Below, one piece after another: positions 1 through 8,864 of a DNA stretch of 64,000 nucleotides. Source of the DNA: Gammaproteobacteria bacterium (GTDB taxonomy: Bacteria; Pseudomonadota; Gammaproteobacteria; SZUA-152); contig JAOUJW010000001.1 of NCBI GenBank assembly GCA_029882975.1, positions 328,969 through 392,968 of the forward strand. Direction: 5' to 3'. Each line of letters opens with the position of its first letter. Position 1 is the first letter of the stretch. Position numbers and translations under genes: made by a program. The notes beneath the pieces were generated by a model. The model searched no databases. It worked only from the letters and a program-made list of their open reading frames with translations, and was not told the origin of the DNA.

Positions 1-2
1 AA

Positions 3-1058
3 CAAGCGACGTTAAACAATTTGAAAAAACTCAACGTCAGCCTGCCCTTGAACCGCCTGGTGTGCATCAGCGGCGTCAGCGGCAGCGGCAAAAGCACTTT
101 GATTCGGCGCATTGTTTACGAGAACTTAAAAGCGCATGTGGGTAAAACGAATGCAAAGAAACGCACTTCGTCTAAAAAAACAGAATTCTTGGGGTGTCAC
201 TCCTTATCCGGTTGGGAATCCATCGACCGCATACTAGAAGTAGACCAGACCCCCATCGGCAAAACCCCTCGTTCCTGCCCAGCCACGTACATCGGTTTGT
301 GGGACCACATTCGCCGCCTTTACGCCAATACCAATGAGGCCCGCATTCGCGCTTATGATGCGGGGCGTTTTTCTTTTAACGTCAAAGAAGGACGTTGTGA
401 TGCCTGTGACGGTCAGGGTTATCGCAAAATAGAAATGAACTTTTTACCTGATGTCAAAGTAGCCTGCGATGTGTGCAAAGGTGCACGTTTTAATTCGGAA
501 ACTACAGCGGTGTTATACAAAGGCAAAAGCATAGCCGATGTATTGGCCATGGACATCGATGCCGCCTGCGAATTTTTCAGCGCCCACAGCTATATTCACC
601 ATGCCCTGCAACTGTTACAAGACGTGGGCCTGGGCTATTTAACCCTGGGACAACAAAGCCCCACCTTAAGCGGAGGCGAAGCGCAACGCATTAAACTGGT
701 ATCGGAGTTGGCCAAAGCCCGGCCCTCGGAAGACCTTCGCCGCCGCAAAGCACCGCATACTTTGTATGTATTGGATGAGCCCACCGTGGGCTTGCACATG
801 GCGGATGTGGAAAAACTGATTCGGGTACTGCACCGCTTGGTGGATGCAGGCAACAGCGTCTTTGTCATTGAACACAACCTGGACGTGATCGCCGAAGCCG
901 ACTGGCTCCTGGATATGGGACCGGAAGGTGGCGACAAAGGCGGAAAGATCTGCGCCATGGGCACCCCAGAGCAAGTGGCACAACAAGCCAAATCCAAAAA
1001 ATCCATCACCGCCCCCCTATTGAAGCAATTTCTGCAGCAGCGAAAACCGGCCCGGTGA
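3..1058 (+). CDS. uvrA: UvrA-type excinuclease ABC subunit A, C-terminal part (5' end outside window)
   Basis: The reading frame is open from the first bases, so the start lies upstream. The segment is the second ABC half of a UvrA protein, the DNA damage sensor of nucleotide excision repair. It shows Walker A SGVSGSGKST, the zinc module with two CxxC pairs (CDAC and CDVC), the signature LSGGEAQRIKL, Walker B LYVLDEPTVGLH and the switch His in VIEHNLDVI. A short basic insert (about nt 720-755) precedes Walker B, and the stretch between Walker A and the zinc module differs from E. coli UvrA. A UvrA paralogue (class II or long form) is therefore possible. It ends in a simple stop with no clear terminator. 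Confidence 0.9.
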   Translation, partial: QATLNNLKKLNVSLPLNRLVCISGVSGSGKSTLIRRIVYENLKAHVGKTNAKKRTSSKKTEFLGCHSLSGWESIDRILEVDQTPIGKTPRSCPATYIGLWDHIRRLYANTNEARIRAYDAGRFSFNVKEGRCDACDGQGYRKIEMNFLPDVKVACDVCKGARFNSETTAVLYKGKSIADVLAMDIDAACEFFSAHSYIHHALQLLQDVGLGYLTLGQQSPTLSGGEAQRIKLVSELAKARPSEDLRRRKAPHTLYVLDEPTVGLHMADVEKLIRVLHRLVDAGNSVFVIEHNLDVIAEADWLLDMGPEGGDKGGKICAMGTPEQVAQQAKSKKSITAPLLKQFLQQRKPAR

Positions 1059-1176
1059 ATGCATACATACACTTGGCGTCAGGGATCAAGTACTTAGCAT
1101 TCCTGCCGTTATAGTGTGAAGTACATCAAATTTCCGGCCTTCCGGCCCTAAACAAACTCTGTCAGCACCCCTTAAA

Positions 1177-1881
1177 ATGCGTAAGATACTGATTTTAAAC
1201 AGCAAAGGCGGATGCGGTAAATCCACTATTGCCACCAATCTGGCAGCCTATCTGGCCCACAGCGGTCATAGCACCTCACTGCTGGATTACGATAAGCAAG
1301 GCTCCAGCATGAATTGGCTGAAGCAGCGCCCGGAACACAAACCTCAAATTCACGGCATAGCTGCCAACAAAAACCGAACCGATGTGACTCTGAGTTTCCA
1401 GATGCGTTTACCCGCCAAGGCCGACTGGGTGGTATTGGACGCTCCGGCCGGAGTGACCGGGTTTACCTTGCGTGATTATGTCCGCCGGGTGGACGGCATT
1501 ATAATTCCGGTTTTGCCCTCCCCCATTGACATTCACGCCACCGCCGGATTTATTAAGGAACTGCTGCTGGTGGGCCGAGCCCGCGCCACGGACACGAAAA
1601 TTGCCGTTGTCGCCAACCGTGTACGTCAAAATGCCGATGTCTATCAACCCTTGCAACTGTTCCTAAATAGCCTAAAACTGCCGTTCCTGGGCACCCTGCA
1701 CAGCAGCATGGACTATGTCCGCGCCGCCGAATGCGGCCTGGGTATCCATGAATTGGACAACCCTCGCTGCCCCGAGAGTTGCGACCAGTGGATTCCCATC
1801 GCCCAATGGCTTGAGACTCTCTCCGGAAATACCCAAAACCAATCCATTAGCAGTATTTTTCCCAGTTACGCTCATAACTGA
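1177..1881 (+). CDS. ParA/MinD-family ATPase, orphan
   Basis: This 234-residue protein opens with the deviant Walker A of the ParA/MinD family, KGGCGKST at residues 10-17, and keeps the switch region LLDYDKQGSS near residue 36 and the ADWVVLDAPAG segment near 85. Family members dimerise on ATP and position DNA or protein cargo on the nucleoid or membrane. There is no parB, minE or chemotaxis gene next to it, so the cargo is unknown. The start is the ATG 118 bp after the uvrA stop; no strong ribosome site is visible. The family call is secure, the function is open. Confidence 0.85.
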   Translation: MRKILILNSKGGCGKSTIATNLAAYLAHSGHSTSLLDYDKQGSSMNWLKQRPEHKPQIHGIAANKNRTDVTLSFQMRLPAKADWVVLDAPAGVTGFTLRDYVRRVDGIIIPVLPSPIDIHATAGFIKELLLVGRARATDTKIAVVANRVRQNADVYQPLQLFLNSLKLPFLGTLHSSMDYVRAAECGLGIHELDNPRCPESCDQWIPIAQWLETLSGNTQNQSISSIFPSYAHN

Positions 1882-2025
1882 ATCTCGCCTTCCTCGAACT
1901 ACACGACGCTCTAAGTCAATATTAAGGTTTGCTTAAGCGCCGCCAATCAGCACCGTATTTGTAAAGAATCTGACACATTTCTCGATAAACTTAGCTAGAG
2001 CACTGTTTTAAAGGGTGGAAATAAC

Positions 2026-2883
2026 ATGAATAACCGCATCAAAATTCCAATGCTGATTCTATTGATGTTATTAACTCCATCCGTACCGGCAAAATCCAAC
2101 AACAAGTTAGTATTAACCTTTGGCATATATACCTCCGACAAACCCTCAAAAATGGTCAGGCAATTCCGCCCCATTCTTAACGAACTGGAACAAGCCATGG
2201 CGACACAACTGGGCCAGGAGGTTACGATCAAAACCCATGTCGCTCCCAGCTATGAACAGGGATTACAAAACCTGGTGGATGGCCGAGTCGACTTTTCCCG
2301 CGTGGGTCCCGCATCCTATGTTTTAGCAAAAAAGGCCGACCCGGCCATCGACTTAGTTGCCATGGAATTGAAAAAAGGCCAAAAGGAATTCTATGGTGTT
2401 ATCGTGGTTGCACAAGACTCACCCATCAAAACCATCTCCGACCTTAAAGGTAAACGCTTTGCCTTCGGGGATCAAAATTCCACTATTGGCAGGTACTTGT
2501 CCCAGCAATATTTATTGCAACACAAAATTCACGCCAAAGACCTGGCTGCCATAGATTACCTGGAACGACATGACGCTGTAGGTGCTGCCGTGGCCTCCGG
2601 TTTGTACCATGCCGGTGCATTGAAGCGAAGCACATTTGAACACTTGGTTAAAAAGGGCCACAAATTGCGTGAATTGGCCCGTTTTAGTAACGTCACCAAA
2701 CCCTGGGTGGCAAAACGGGCACTGGACCCAACCGTTTTCGCCGCTCTGAAAAAATCCCTGCTGGCTCTGAAAGACTCCGCTGGATTAAAACAGCTGAAAA
2801 AATCCGGTTTCGCCGACACCACTGACCAAGATTTTGCAGCGATCCACCGCGCTATCGAAGACAACGCATCGTTCTTTCAATAG
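2026..2883 (+). CDS. PhnD-like phosphate/phosphonate-type periplasmic binding protein
   Basis: A 285-residue protein with a signal peptide (hydrophobic residues 8-20, likely cleavage after about residue 22) followed by a type 2 periplasmic binding fold of the PhnD family. Typical segments are DFSRVGPASYVLA, a GVIVV stretch and SDLKGKRFAFGD. The ATG has GGTGG 8-12 bases upstream. No ABC permease or ATPase is nearby. Instead the stop is followed after 9 bp by a diguanylate cyclase with a periplasmic domain. I infer that it acts as a ligand-sensing partner for that cyclase, not as a transport component. The ligand is unknown. Confidence 0.85.
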   Translation: MNNRIKIPMLILLMLLTPSVPAKSNNKLVLTFGIYTSDKPSKMVRQFRPILNELEQAMATQLGQEVTIKTHVAPSYEQGLQNLVDGRVDFSRVGPASYVLAKKADPAIDLVAMELKKGQKEFYGVIVVAQDSPIKTISDLKGKRFAFGDQNSTIGRYLSQQYLLQHKIHAKDLAAIDYLERHDAVGAAVASGLYHAGALKRSTFEHLVKKGHKLRELARFSNVTKPWVAKRALDPTVFAALKKSLLALKDSAGLKQLKKSGFADTTDQDFAAIHRAIEDNASFFQ

Positions 2884-2892
2884 GCAGGTTCC

Positions 2893-4152
2893 ATGAGATT
2901 TTTTAATCGATTTAAACTGTGGCAAATTGCTTTGACCGGCGGGTTCACCTTTGCCGGCCTCACCATGCTTTTATTGCACTGGGCAGCGGTTAACAATGAA
3001 CTGGAATATCATAAACGCAGTCTGGAACGCAGTTTCAGCGAAATCATTGATGTACTGAGTGCAGGCTCCATGGAAGCCATGATCAGTGAGGACATCCCTT
3101 TACTGCAAAGTATTGTAGACCGCAGCATTACCCCGGAACTCGCCAGCGTCATGATTCGCAACGAAGACGGTAACATCCTGGCAAGCCGTAAAAATAAAAC
3201 ACACATAGAATTTCCGTTCAGCATCACCCGAAATGTCCGGTTGGAATCAGAGCTTTTTGGCAGCGTGGAAATCGTCTTTGACCTCAGCAATACTAACCAA
3301 TCGGTGCACCAACATGTACTGCAGTTGGAATGGCTATTGTTCGGCCTGATTGTTTCCGGCGGCCTGTTGCTTGTCCTGGCCATTCGCCAATTGATGCTGC
3401 GCCCCATAGAAAAGCTGCACCAACAAATCAGCTACTTGGCCGAAGGCAACTACACCAAAGCGTTTCAGCTTCATGGCTCGCGGGAATTAACCCAGCTATC
3501 TCAGCATATCAATCAATTGGGCAAAATCCTGGAAAACAAACATATTATGGAACAGAATTTTCGCCGGGAACTGCAGAAGGAAGTGGATAAACGCACGGAC
3601 GAACTGCAAAATCTGTACGAACAAGTTAAGCATCAATCACAACACGACCCGCTTACAGGTCTGGCTAACAGGACATTGTTTTTTGAGCAGTTGGAAAAAA
3701 GCATCCTCAAACAACAACACCGTATGGCCATGCTGTTTATCGACCTGGACAATTTCAAAGACATCAATGACCGCCTCGGACACGACCTGGGAGATACCTT
3801 TCTGAAGGAAGTCTCAGCACGTTTGAGCAATGCCACCCGACGGGAAGACACTATAGCCCGGTTTGGTGGTGATGAATTTCTGGTATTGCTGAGCAGAATC
3901 ACTTCCATCTCGGATGCCGTAACAGTTGCGGAAAAAGTCATCAGCACCTTGAACGCCCCTTTCCCCATTGGCGACAATCTGGTGACAACCAGCGCAAGCA
4001 TAGGTATCAGTCTCTATCCCGACGATGCAGACAATGCCATTGACCTTTTCAAAAAGGCCGACCAAGCCATGTATATGTCTAAACAGGCCGGTAAAGGCGG
4101 GTACACTGTGTTTAAGGAAATTCAGTACAATAGATCTAAAAACGGAGACTAA
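2893..4152 (+). CDS. Membrane diguanylate cyclase (periplasmic sensor, HAMP, GGDEF)
   Basis: A 419-residue protein: TM1 at about 12-30, a periplasmic domain to about 145, TM2 at about 146-166, HAMP to about 220, a coiled coil 222-248, then a GGDEF domain from 250. The active site GGDEF is intact at 325-329. An RxxD product-inhibition site (R316, D319) lies exactly five residues upstream, so it should make c-di-GMP and be feedback controlled. It is co-directional with the PhnD-like gene 9 bp upstream and is almost certainly co-transcribed with it. The sensor domain could read the ligand state of that binding protein. Confidence 0.9.
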   Translation: MRFFNRFKLWQIALTGGFTFAGLTMLLLHWAAVNNELEYHKRSLERSFSEIIDVLSAGSMEAMISEDIPLLQSIVDRSITPELASVMIRNEDGNILASRKNKTHIEFPFSITRNVRLESELFGSVEIVFDLSNTNQSVHQHVLQLEWLLFGLIVSGGLLLVLAIRQLMLRPIEKLHQQISYLAEGNYTKAFQLHGSRELTQLSQHINQLGKILENKHIMEQNFRRELQKEVDKRTDELQNLYEQVKHQSQHDPLTGLANRTLFFEQLEKSILKQQHRMAMLFIDLDNFKDINDRLGHDLGDTFLKEVSARLSNATRREDTIARFGGDEFLVLLSRITSISDAVTVAEKVISTLNAPFPIGDNLVTTSASIGISLYPDDADNAIDLFKKADQAMYMSKQAGKGGYTVFKEIQYNRSKNGD

Positions 4153-4485
4153 CCCGCAAACGGTGGAAAACTCTTTCCGGTAACACACAGAACCGGCCTG
4201 TTCGCAGCATATTACCCGGTGACGCCCGGAAAATGTTCATCATCGATGGGCAGTTGCTTATATTCAAAACAGTTCTTTGTTCTCGATTTTTATAGCCGCG
4301 CAGCATGGAAGAGCGTCTTTTGCGTATTCCAATGAGCAACATCACGACAACTACTTTGCTATGCTTATGCAAGATGTGGTTTGTTGCTCATCGCCTGTAC
4401 GGGAGTTACAGATAGGCTCGGCAAAACACGCAAGCTCTGCCCTACGGCTTTGTCAGTGCCCTAACGATCGCTTAATATATCAACC
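4153..4485. other. Gene-free stretch with a degenerate hairpin repeat
   Basis: I see no convincing gene in these 333 bases. An open frame at 4277-4489 has no ribosome site and no protein-like composition. The only structure is a decayed member of the intergenic hairpin family at 4418-4446: it retains the loop CGCAAGC and the trailing CCCTAC, but only four outer stem pairs (4420-4423 with 4438-4441). The promoter of the phospholipase D gene should lie here, but I cannot point to it. Confidence 0.5.
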
Positions 4486-5970
4486 ATGAAAAACGAAAAC
4501 CTGTATAGAATATTATTGGCGCTGTTGCTCAGCGCAAGCTTGCATACCGACGCACTGGCGCAACCACACTCCATAACCACACCCCAGGCAAGGCTGCCAA
4601 CCACCCCGCACATAGGTCAGAGTGGCAGTTATGTTTTGGAAAAAGGCGAACAGTCCCTGCTTGCCCGTGCCTGGCTCACACAGCGCGCGACTCGCAGCAT
4701 AGATGTACAATATTTTATCTGGAGCACCGATAACGTCGGCATACTGGCAGCAGAAGCCTTGTTACAAGCCGCTGATCGTGGTGTTAGTATTCGAGTGCTG
4801 GTGGATGACTTTCTCATCGATGCCGAAGAACGCACCCTTCTCACACTGGCGGCACACCCAAAGATCCATATTCGCGTTTACAATCCAAGACACCAGGTAG
4901 GTGTATCCGCATTCAAACGTTGGATCAATTTGTTCATCGGGTTTCGCCAATCCAACCAACGCATGCACGACAAGGTTTTCATTGTGGACAAACAGACAGC
5001 CATCACCGGCGGGCGCAATATGGCCGATGAATACTTTGACTTTGATCATCATTACAATTTTCGCGACCGCGATGTCCTGCTTTCCGGTGAGGTGGTAAAC
5101 GCCATGAACCAAAGTTTTGAACAGTTTTGGCAGCACGAGCTCAGCGTGCCGGTGGAAACGTTACTGGCCGACGAGTTGAAGAAACTGGACTCTGTAACCA
5201 TAAACACCGCCTACACCGAGTTACACTCGTATGCGGCAAAACCGGAAAATTTCGCGCCACAGGTGCGCCAAGCACTGACAGACATGGATCAACCCATGCA
5301 GCAAATGTTACATCAGCTGCATTGGGGCAAAGTACAATTCGTTAACGATATTCCGGGGAAAAACCCCAACCGGTTCGACCTGGGCGGCGGCGGCCGTTCC
5401 ACGTCAGCACTGAAACACTTGTTGCTGCAAGCAAAACAAAGCATCACTATCCAATCCCCCTATCTGATTATGCCGGAGGGCGGTATGGAGTTGTTCAAAA
5501 CACTGCTCGATAAAAAGATAATAATCCGCATTAGCACCAACTCACTGGCGTCCACCGACAACCTTTACGCTTTCAGTGGCTACTTGGCTCAGCGCGAACA
5601 GCTGTTGGATCTGGGCTTGAAAATCTTCGAATACAATCCCTTCCCCCATGTCGCCAAGCAACTGTTACGCCCCGAACAACAAGAAAAACCACCGGTTTTC
5701 GCTATTCACGCCAAGACCATGGTCATAGACCACCAAACCCTGTATATCGGCACATTCAATTTTGACCCGCGTTCATCCAACCTAAATACCGAAGTAGGCG
5801 TTATCATTCACCACCCCGGTTTAGCGCAGCAAGTGGAACAAGCCATAGAAACGGACATGCTACCCGAAAACAGTTGGTCGGCTCATGACAATCCGGACCA
5901 ACACAGCCCCTGGTGGAAACGAGTCAAGGCGAGGTTTTTTTCCTGGCTGCCTTTGAATCCTGTACTCTAA
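4486..5970 (+). CDS. Phospholipase D-family protein, ClsC-like cardiolipin synthase
   Basis: 494 residues with a signal peptide or membrane anchor (8-25). It carries both HKD catalytic motifs of the phospholipase D superfamily: H161-x-K163-x4-D168 and H408-x-K410-x4-D415, each followed by the usual G-x-x-N segment (GGRN; GTFN). Length and architecture match ClsC/YmdC, which condenses phosphatidylethanolamine and phosphatidylglycerol to cardiolipin in E. coli. No YmdB-like partner is adjacent, although a macrodomain gene lies at 41.3 kb. Another phosphatidyl transfer substrate cannot be excluded. Confidence 0.87.
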   Translation: MKNENLYRILLALLLSASLHTDALAQPHSITTPQARLPTTPHIGQSGSYVLEKGEQSLLARAWLTQRATRSIDVQYFIWSTDNVGILAAEALLQAADRGVSIRVLVDDFLIDAEERTLLTLAAHPKIHIRVYNPRHQVGVSAFKRWINLFIGFRQSNQRMHDKVFIVDKQTAITGGRNMADEYFDFDHHYNFRDRDVLLSGEVVNAMNQSFEQFWQHELSVPVETLLADELKKLDSVTINTAYTELHSYAAKPENFAPQVRQALTDMDQPMQQMLHQLHWGKVQFVNDIPGKNPNRFDLGGGGRSTSALKHLLLQAKQSITIQSPYLIMPEGGMELFKTLLDKKIIIRISTNSLASTDNLYAFSGYLAQREQLLDLGLKIFEYNPFPHVAKQLLRPEQQEKPPVFAIHAKTMVIDHQTLYIGTFNFDPRSSNLNTEVGVIIHHPGLAQQVEQAIETDMLPENSWSAHDNPDQHSPWWKRVKARFFSWLPLNPVL

Positions 5971-6100
5971 TTGTCCACCGATAATTACCGCTACCGATAC
6001 AATTGTTGGGTTAGTAACGTAAGCTGAGGGGCGACAGGTAGGCAAATAGCAGATGGTTTGTGTTTGTCGTTAGCTATGGGGATGTGATTCAAGTCTGCCC

Positions 6101-6134
6101 GGTGGAATACGCAAGCTATTCCACATCGCCCTAC
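6101..6134. repeat. Intergenic hairpin repeat (CGCAAGC loop, CCCTAC tail)
   Basis: Stem 6102-6109 pairs perfectly with 6117-6124 (8 bp) around the loop CGCAAGC. It is followed by ATCG and CCCTAC at 6129-6134. The tail runs into the 3' end of the AlkB-like gene. The copy at 14325-14353 has a different stem sequence but a near-identical loop and tail, so the structure is conserved more than the sequence. Confidence 0.7.
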
Positions 6135-6727
6135 AGGTTAACAATATTCCGAAAGGTCAAATTAATACGTGCCTGCTTTTCTATTGCGGTCTTTGGTACG
6201 CAGTGTTGCCAATGGTGCTGTAGCTCCCCGGCCATTATTAATAGACTACCACTGTTTAGTTCCAGTTTAACTACCCGTTTGGTTTTTCGATGACGTAATT
6301 TGAACACCCGCATCTCCCCCAGGCTCAAGGAAGCGATAAAGGGATTGGGGCCCAACTCCGGTTCCTGATCTGCGTGCCAACCCATGGAGTCTTTGCCATC
6401 GCGGTATAAATTGGCCAGCACGCTGTTCAGGGGTTGCTTGCACACTGACTGAATTTGATCGCGCAACTGCAACAACAAAGTATTCCAGGGCAAGGGTGCA
6501 TGCACAATACCGGAGTAAGCGTAACTGGCGCCTGCATCACCGTACCAGGCTACCCGACGTGGCGCGGCCACCGTTTTCCCATAAATGGTATAGGACTCGG
6601 ACTGCCACTGCAGGCTTTGCTTTAATTGTTCGAAATAGTCCTGAGAATTTTGCAAAGGTAGAAACTGCGCCACATAAAAGACAAAGCCATCCTCCGCAAT
6701 TATGTTGTCACCGGGCAAAGTCACCAT
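6131..6727 (-). CDS. AlkB-like 2OG-Fe(II) dioxygenase
   Basis: A 198-residue protein with the iron ligands of the AlkB family: H118-x-D120 (in WHADQEP) and H175. The 2-oxoglutarate arginines are R187 and R193 in the RINLTFR end motif. The segment LANLYRDGKDSMGWH is typical of the ALKBH2/3-like branch, which removes alkyl groups from N1-methyladenine or N3-methylcytosine in DNA or RNA. It starts 22 bp after the TgpA stop and may be the last gene of the MoxR-DUF58-TgpA unit, but the functions are unrelated. Confidence 0.9.
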   Translation of the reverse strand: MVTLPGDNIIAEDGFVFYVAQFLPLQNSQDYFEQLKQSLQWQSESYTIYGKTVAAPRRVAWYGDAGASYAYSGIVHAPLPWNTLLLQLRDQIQSVCKQPLNSVLANLYRDGKDSMGWHADQEPELGPNPFIASLSLGEMRVFKLRHRKTKRVVKLELNSGSLLIMAGELQHHWQHCVPKTAIEKQARINLTFRNIVNL

Positions 6728-6749
6728 GCCACGGATTTTAACAAACCAG

Positions 6750-8843
6750 TTAGAGTTTAAACAGCTTTATGGCTTTTCTATACTGTCGCAATAGCGCCTC
6801 TTGAGGTCGGGCGCTGTAGCGCAGGAGATTATACATTTGTGTAATTTGGTAAATGGAAGCGCTCAAATCCGGGCGCACTTTGCACAAGCGTTGAGCGTAG
6901 TCCGACGCACTTTCGTGAGCCTGACGAGGCAAACCCACCGACTCCCACAGTCGACAGAAATGTCCATAGGCCTGCACGCATGGATCGGGCTTATGATTGC
7001 GGTATTGCAGGGTACTGATTCGACGCAGGCCCAGAAACATAAACCATAACAAAACCGACGACAAACCAAACCAGAACAGACGTAATGCGTTTTCCTTATT
7101 TACTACGCCAACCAAGCCTGTCTCCAGCAGTTGCGCCAATTCCCGGGTACGTTGATACCACCATTCAGACAACTGATTCAATATTTGATCCAGTGGCCGG
7201 GTCAATGCGTCCTCATCTTGCTTGCGTTGCGGTGGAATCACGGTGGTGGGATCGACGCGCTGCCAACGACCATCCTGCCAAATTTCGGCCCAGGCGTGGG
7301 CGCGGGACTGCCGGACTACCACGTAACTTCCATCGCTTCCATCGCTTCCATCGCTTCCATCGCTACTATCCCGGCTCTGGGCTCCCATTGAATCACCACC
7401 CATTTTTTCACCACCCATTTTTTCACCACCATAGTAGCCGGTCACCACCCGCGCCGGAACACCGGCGGCACGCATGAGGAACACAAACGCCGATGCATAG
7501 TGTTCGCAATATCCGCTGCGGCTTTGAAACAAAAACTCATCCACCGGGTCGCGTGACAGCAAGGGTGCTTGTTTACTGTAAAAAAATGGCTGCGTACGAA
7601 AATAATGCAGCACTTGCTGTTTCATCTGTTCGGCTTTATTGGTTGGCGCCAACCCCTGAGCCAGTTGTTGCGCCAAAGTCCGCGCCTGAGGTGCGCCTCG
7701 GGAGGGCAGTTGCAAATAGAGCTTGGGATCGGGTAGTGCTTGCCTGCCTGGGTCCAAATACCCCATCCGGTAACTCATGGGTTCAATAAGGCGTCGTGGT
7801 AACAGCCACTCACCCTCGCGGCTATAAAACGGTCGCCTCACTCCCTGCAGCTGCAGCCATTGGGAATGGTCCAGACTGTACAGCCAACGCTGCCCATGGG
7901 CTTGCAATTCCACCGAATAAGCACCCCTGCCCGAGGCATCGCCGCCCTGCAAAAGATCTTTTATTGAGGACTGCCCGTGACGCGGCATTAAGGTTTCCCT
8001 TGAATCCCGACTCCAGGTTTTACCGTCAAACAAAGTCAACACCGGCCCGCGCCAGTACAGTTGCTCCACGGGTTTTGGCGGCGCCTTATCAAAACGCACG
8101 CGTAAAGCCACTTCGTTGGATTCCAGCAAACGGCTGATGGTCCCCGGTTGCATACGGTCGCTGATACCGGGTTTTCCCCAATTTGAATCCCAACTCAAAG
8201 ATGGATCCCACTGCGGTAAGGGATTATTGCGAGGAAACCACGGTGCCGTCACTGCCGTCAGCAGCGCCGCCTGTAACAATACAATAAAAAAGGCGACGCC
8301 GTGCGAACCGACACGACCGCGATCGTTCCGCTCCAAATGAGGATATACACTCAGACAATGTATCAACAGTACCTTTTGAGAAGAGGATTGATCCCGTCGA
8401 AAAAACAAAGACCCGGCATACAAAAGCAATAACAGCGCAAAAGTTACCAACCAAATAGTGACATAAGAATCGCTGTGTAAAAATGCCAGGATAGCCACCA
8501 TAAAGCCAAAGGAAAGCACCAGCAACATATCCTTGTCTTGATCCAATCCCAGCAACTTGACAGACAGGGCCAGCACCAGCAAACCCACACCCATGTCCCG
8601 ACTCATAAAGCCTTCACCGGCAAACAGCACCAGAACAAATCCCGCCACTGTAATCCAGGACAACAGGCGCCGCGTAGGCAATCTACAGTAACCCCATAAA
8701 AACCCGGCACGCCATAGAAACAACAGCAGACAGAATAACAAAACCAAGGGAGATAAATTTAAACCATGAGGCAAACAAGCCGCCATCGACCCCGATAACA
8801 ACATCCATTGTTTGCTGTCACTATCGCGGCGATGCATTTGCAT
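6750..8843 (-). CDS. TgpA-type membrane transglutaminase-like protein (DUF3488)
   Basis: 697 residues: five or six TM helices in the first 200 residues (DUF3488), a periplasmic transglutaminase core, a late TM near 575-595 and a cytoplasmic DUF4129-like tail. The catalytic triad is readable: C446 in SGYCEHYAS, H516 in RAHAWAEIW, D531 in RVDPTT. The Cys-His spacing is stretched by about 30 residues of low-complexity GGEKM and DGS repeats. It is the third gene of a MoxR-DUF58-TgpA unit. That arrangement is widespread in proteobacteria and essential in Pseudomonas aeruginosa, but its substrate is not established. Start ATG 8843, or 8837. Confidence 0.9.
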   Translation of the reverse strand: MQMHRRDSDSKQWMLLSGSMAACLPHGLNLSPLVLLFCLLLFLWRAGFLWGYCRLPTRRLLSWITVAGFVLVLFAGEGFMSRDMGVGLLVLALSVKLLGLDQDKDMLLVLSFGFMVAILAFLHSDSYVTIWLVTFALLLLLYAGSLFFRRDQSSSQKVLLIHCLSVYPHLERNDRGRVGSHGVAFFIVLLQAALLTAVTAPWFPRNNPLPQWDPSLSWDSNWGKPGISDRMQPGTISRLLESNEVALRVRFDKAPPKPVEQLYWRGPVLTLFDGKTWSRDSRETLMPRHGQSSIKDLLQGGDASGRGAYSVELQAHGQRWLYSLDHSQWLQLQGVRRPFYSREGEWLLPRRLIEPMSYRMGYLDPGRQALPDPKLYLQLPSRGAPQARTLAQQLAQGLAPTNKAEQMKQQVLHYFRTQPFFYSKQAPLLSRDPVDEFLFQSRSGYCEHYASAFVFLMRAAGVPARVVTGYYGGEKMGGEKMGGDSMGAQSRDSSDGSDGSDGSDGSYVVVRQSRAHAWAEIWQDGRWQRVDPTTVIPPQRKQDEDALTRPLDQILNQLSEWWYQRTRELAQLLETGLVGVVNKENALRLFWFGLSSVLLWFMFLGLRRISTLQYRNHKPDPCVQAYGHFCRLWESVGLPRQAHESASDYAQRLCKVRPDLSASIYQITQMYNLLRYSARPQEALLRQYRKAIKLFKL
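7328..7430. repeat. In-frame short tandem repeats inside the TgpA-like gene
   Basis: Four perfect copies of a 9-bp unit (TTCCATCGC on the plus strand) fill 7328-7363 and encode the Asp-Gly-Ser run. Two to three copies of a 15-bp unit at about 7394-7430 encode GGEKM-type repeats. Both units are multiples of three, so gain or loss of copies would change only the loop length between the catalytic Cys and His. Confidence 0.85.
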
Positions 8844-8864
8844 TAACAGGAAACGGGAATAATC

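Noticed and set aside
4277..4489. 70-codon ORF before the phospholipase D gene
   Set aside because: No ribosome site, no recognisable composition, and it covers a decayed hairpin repeat.
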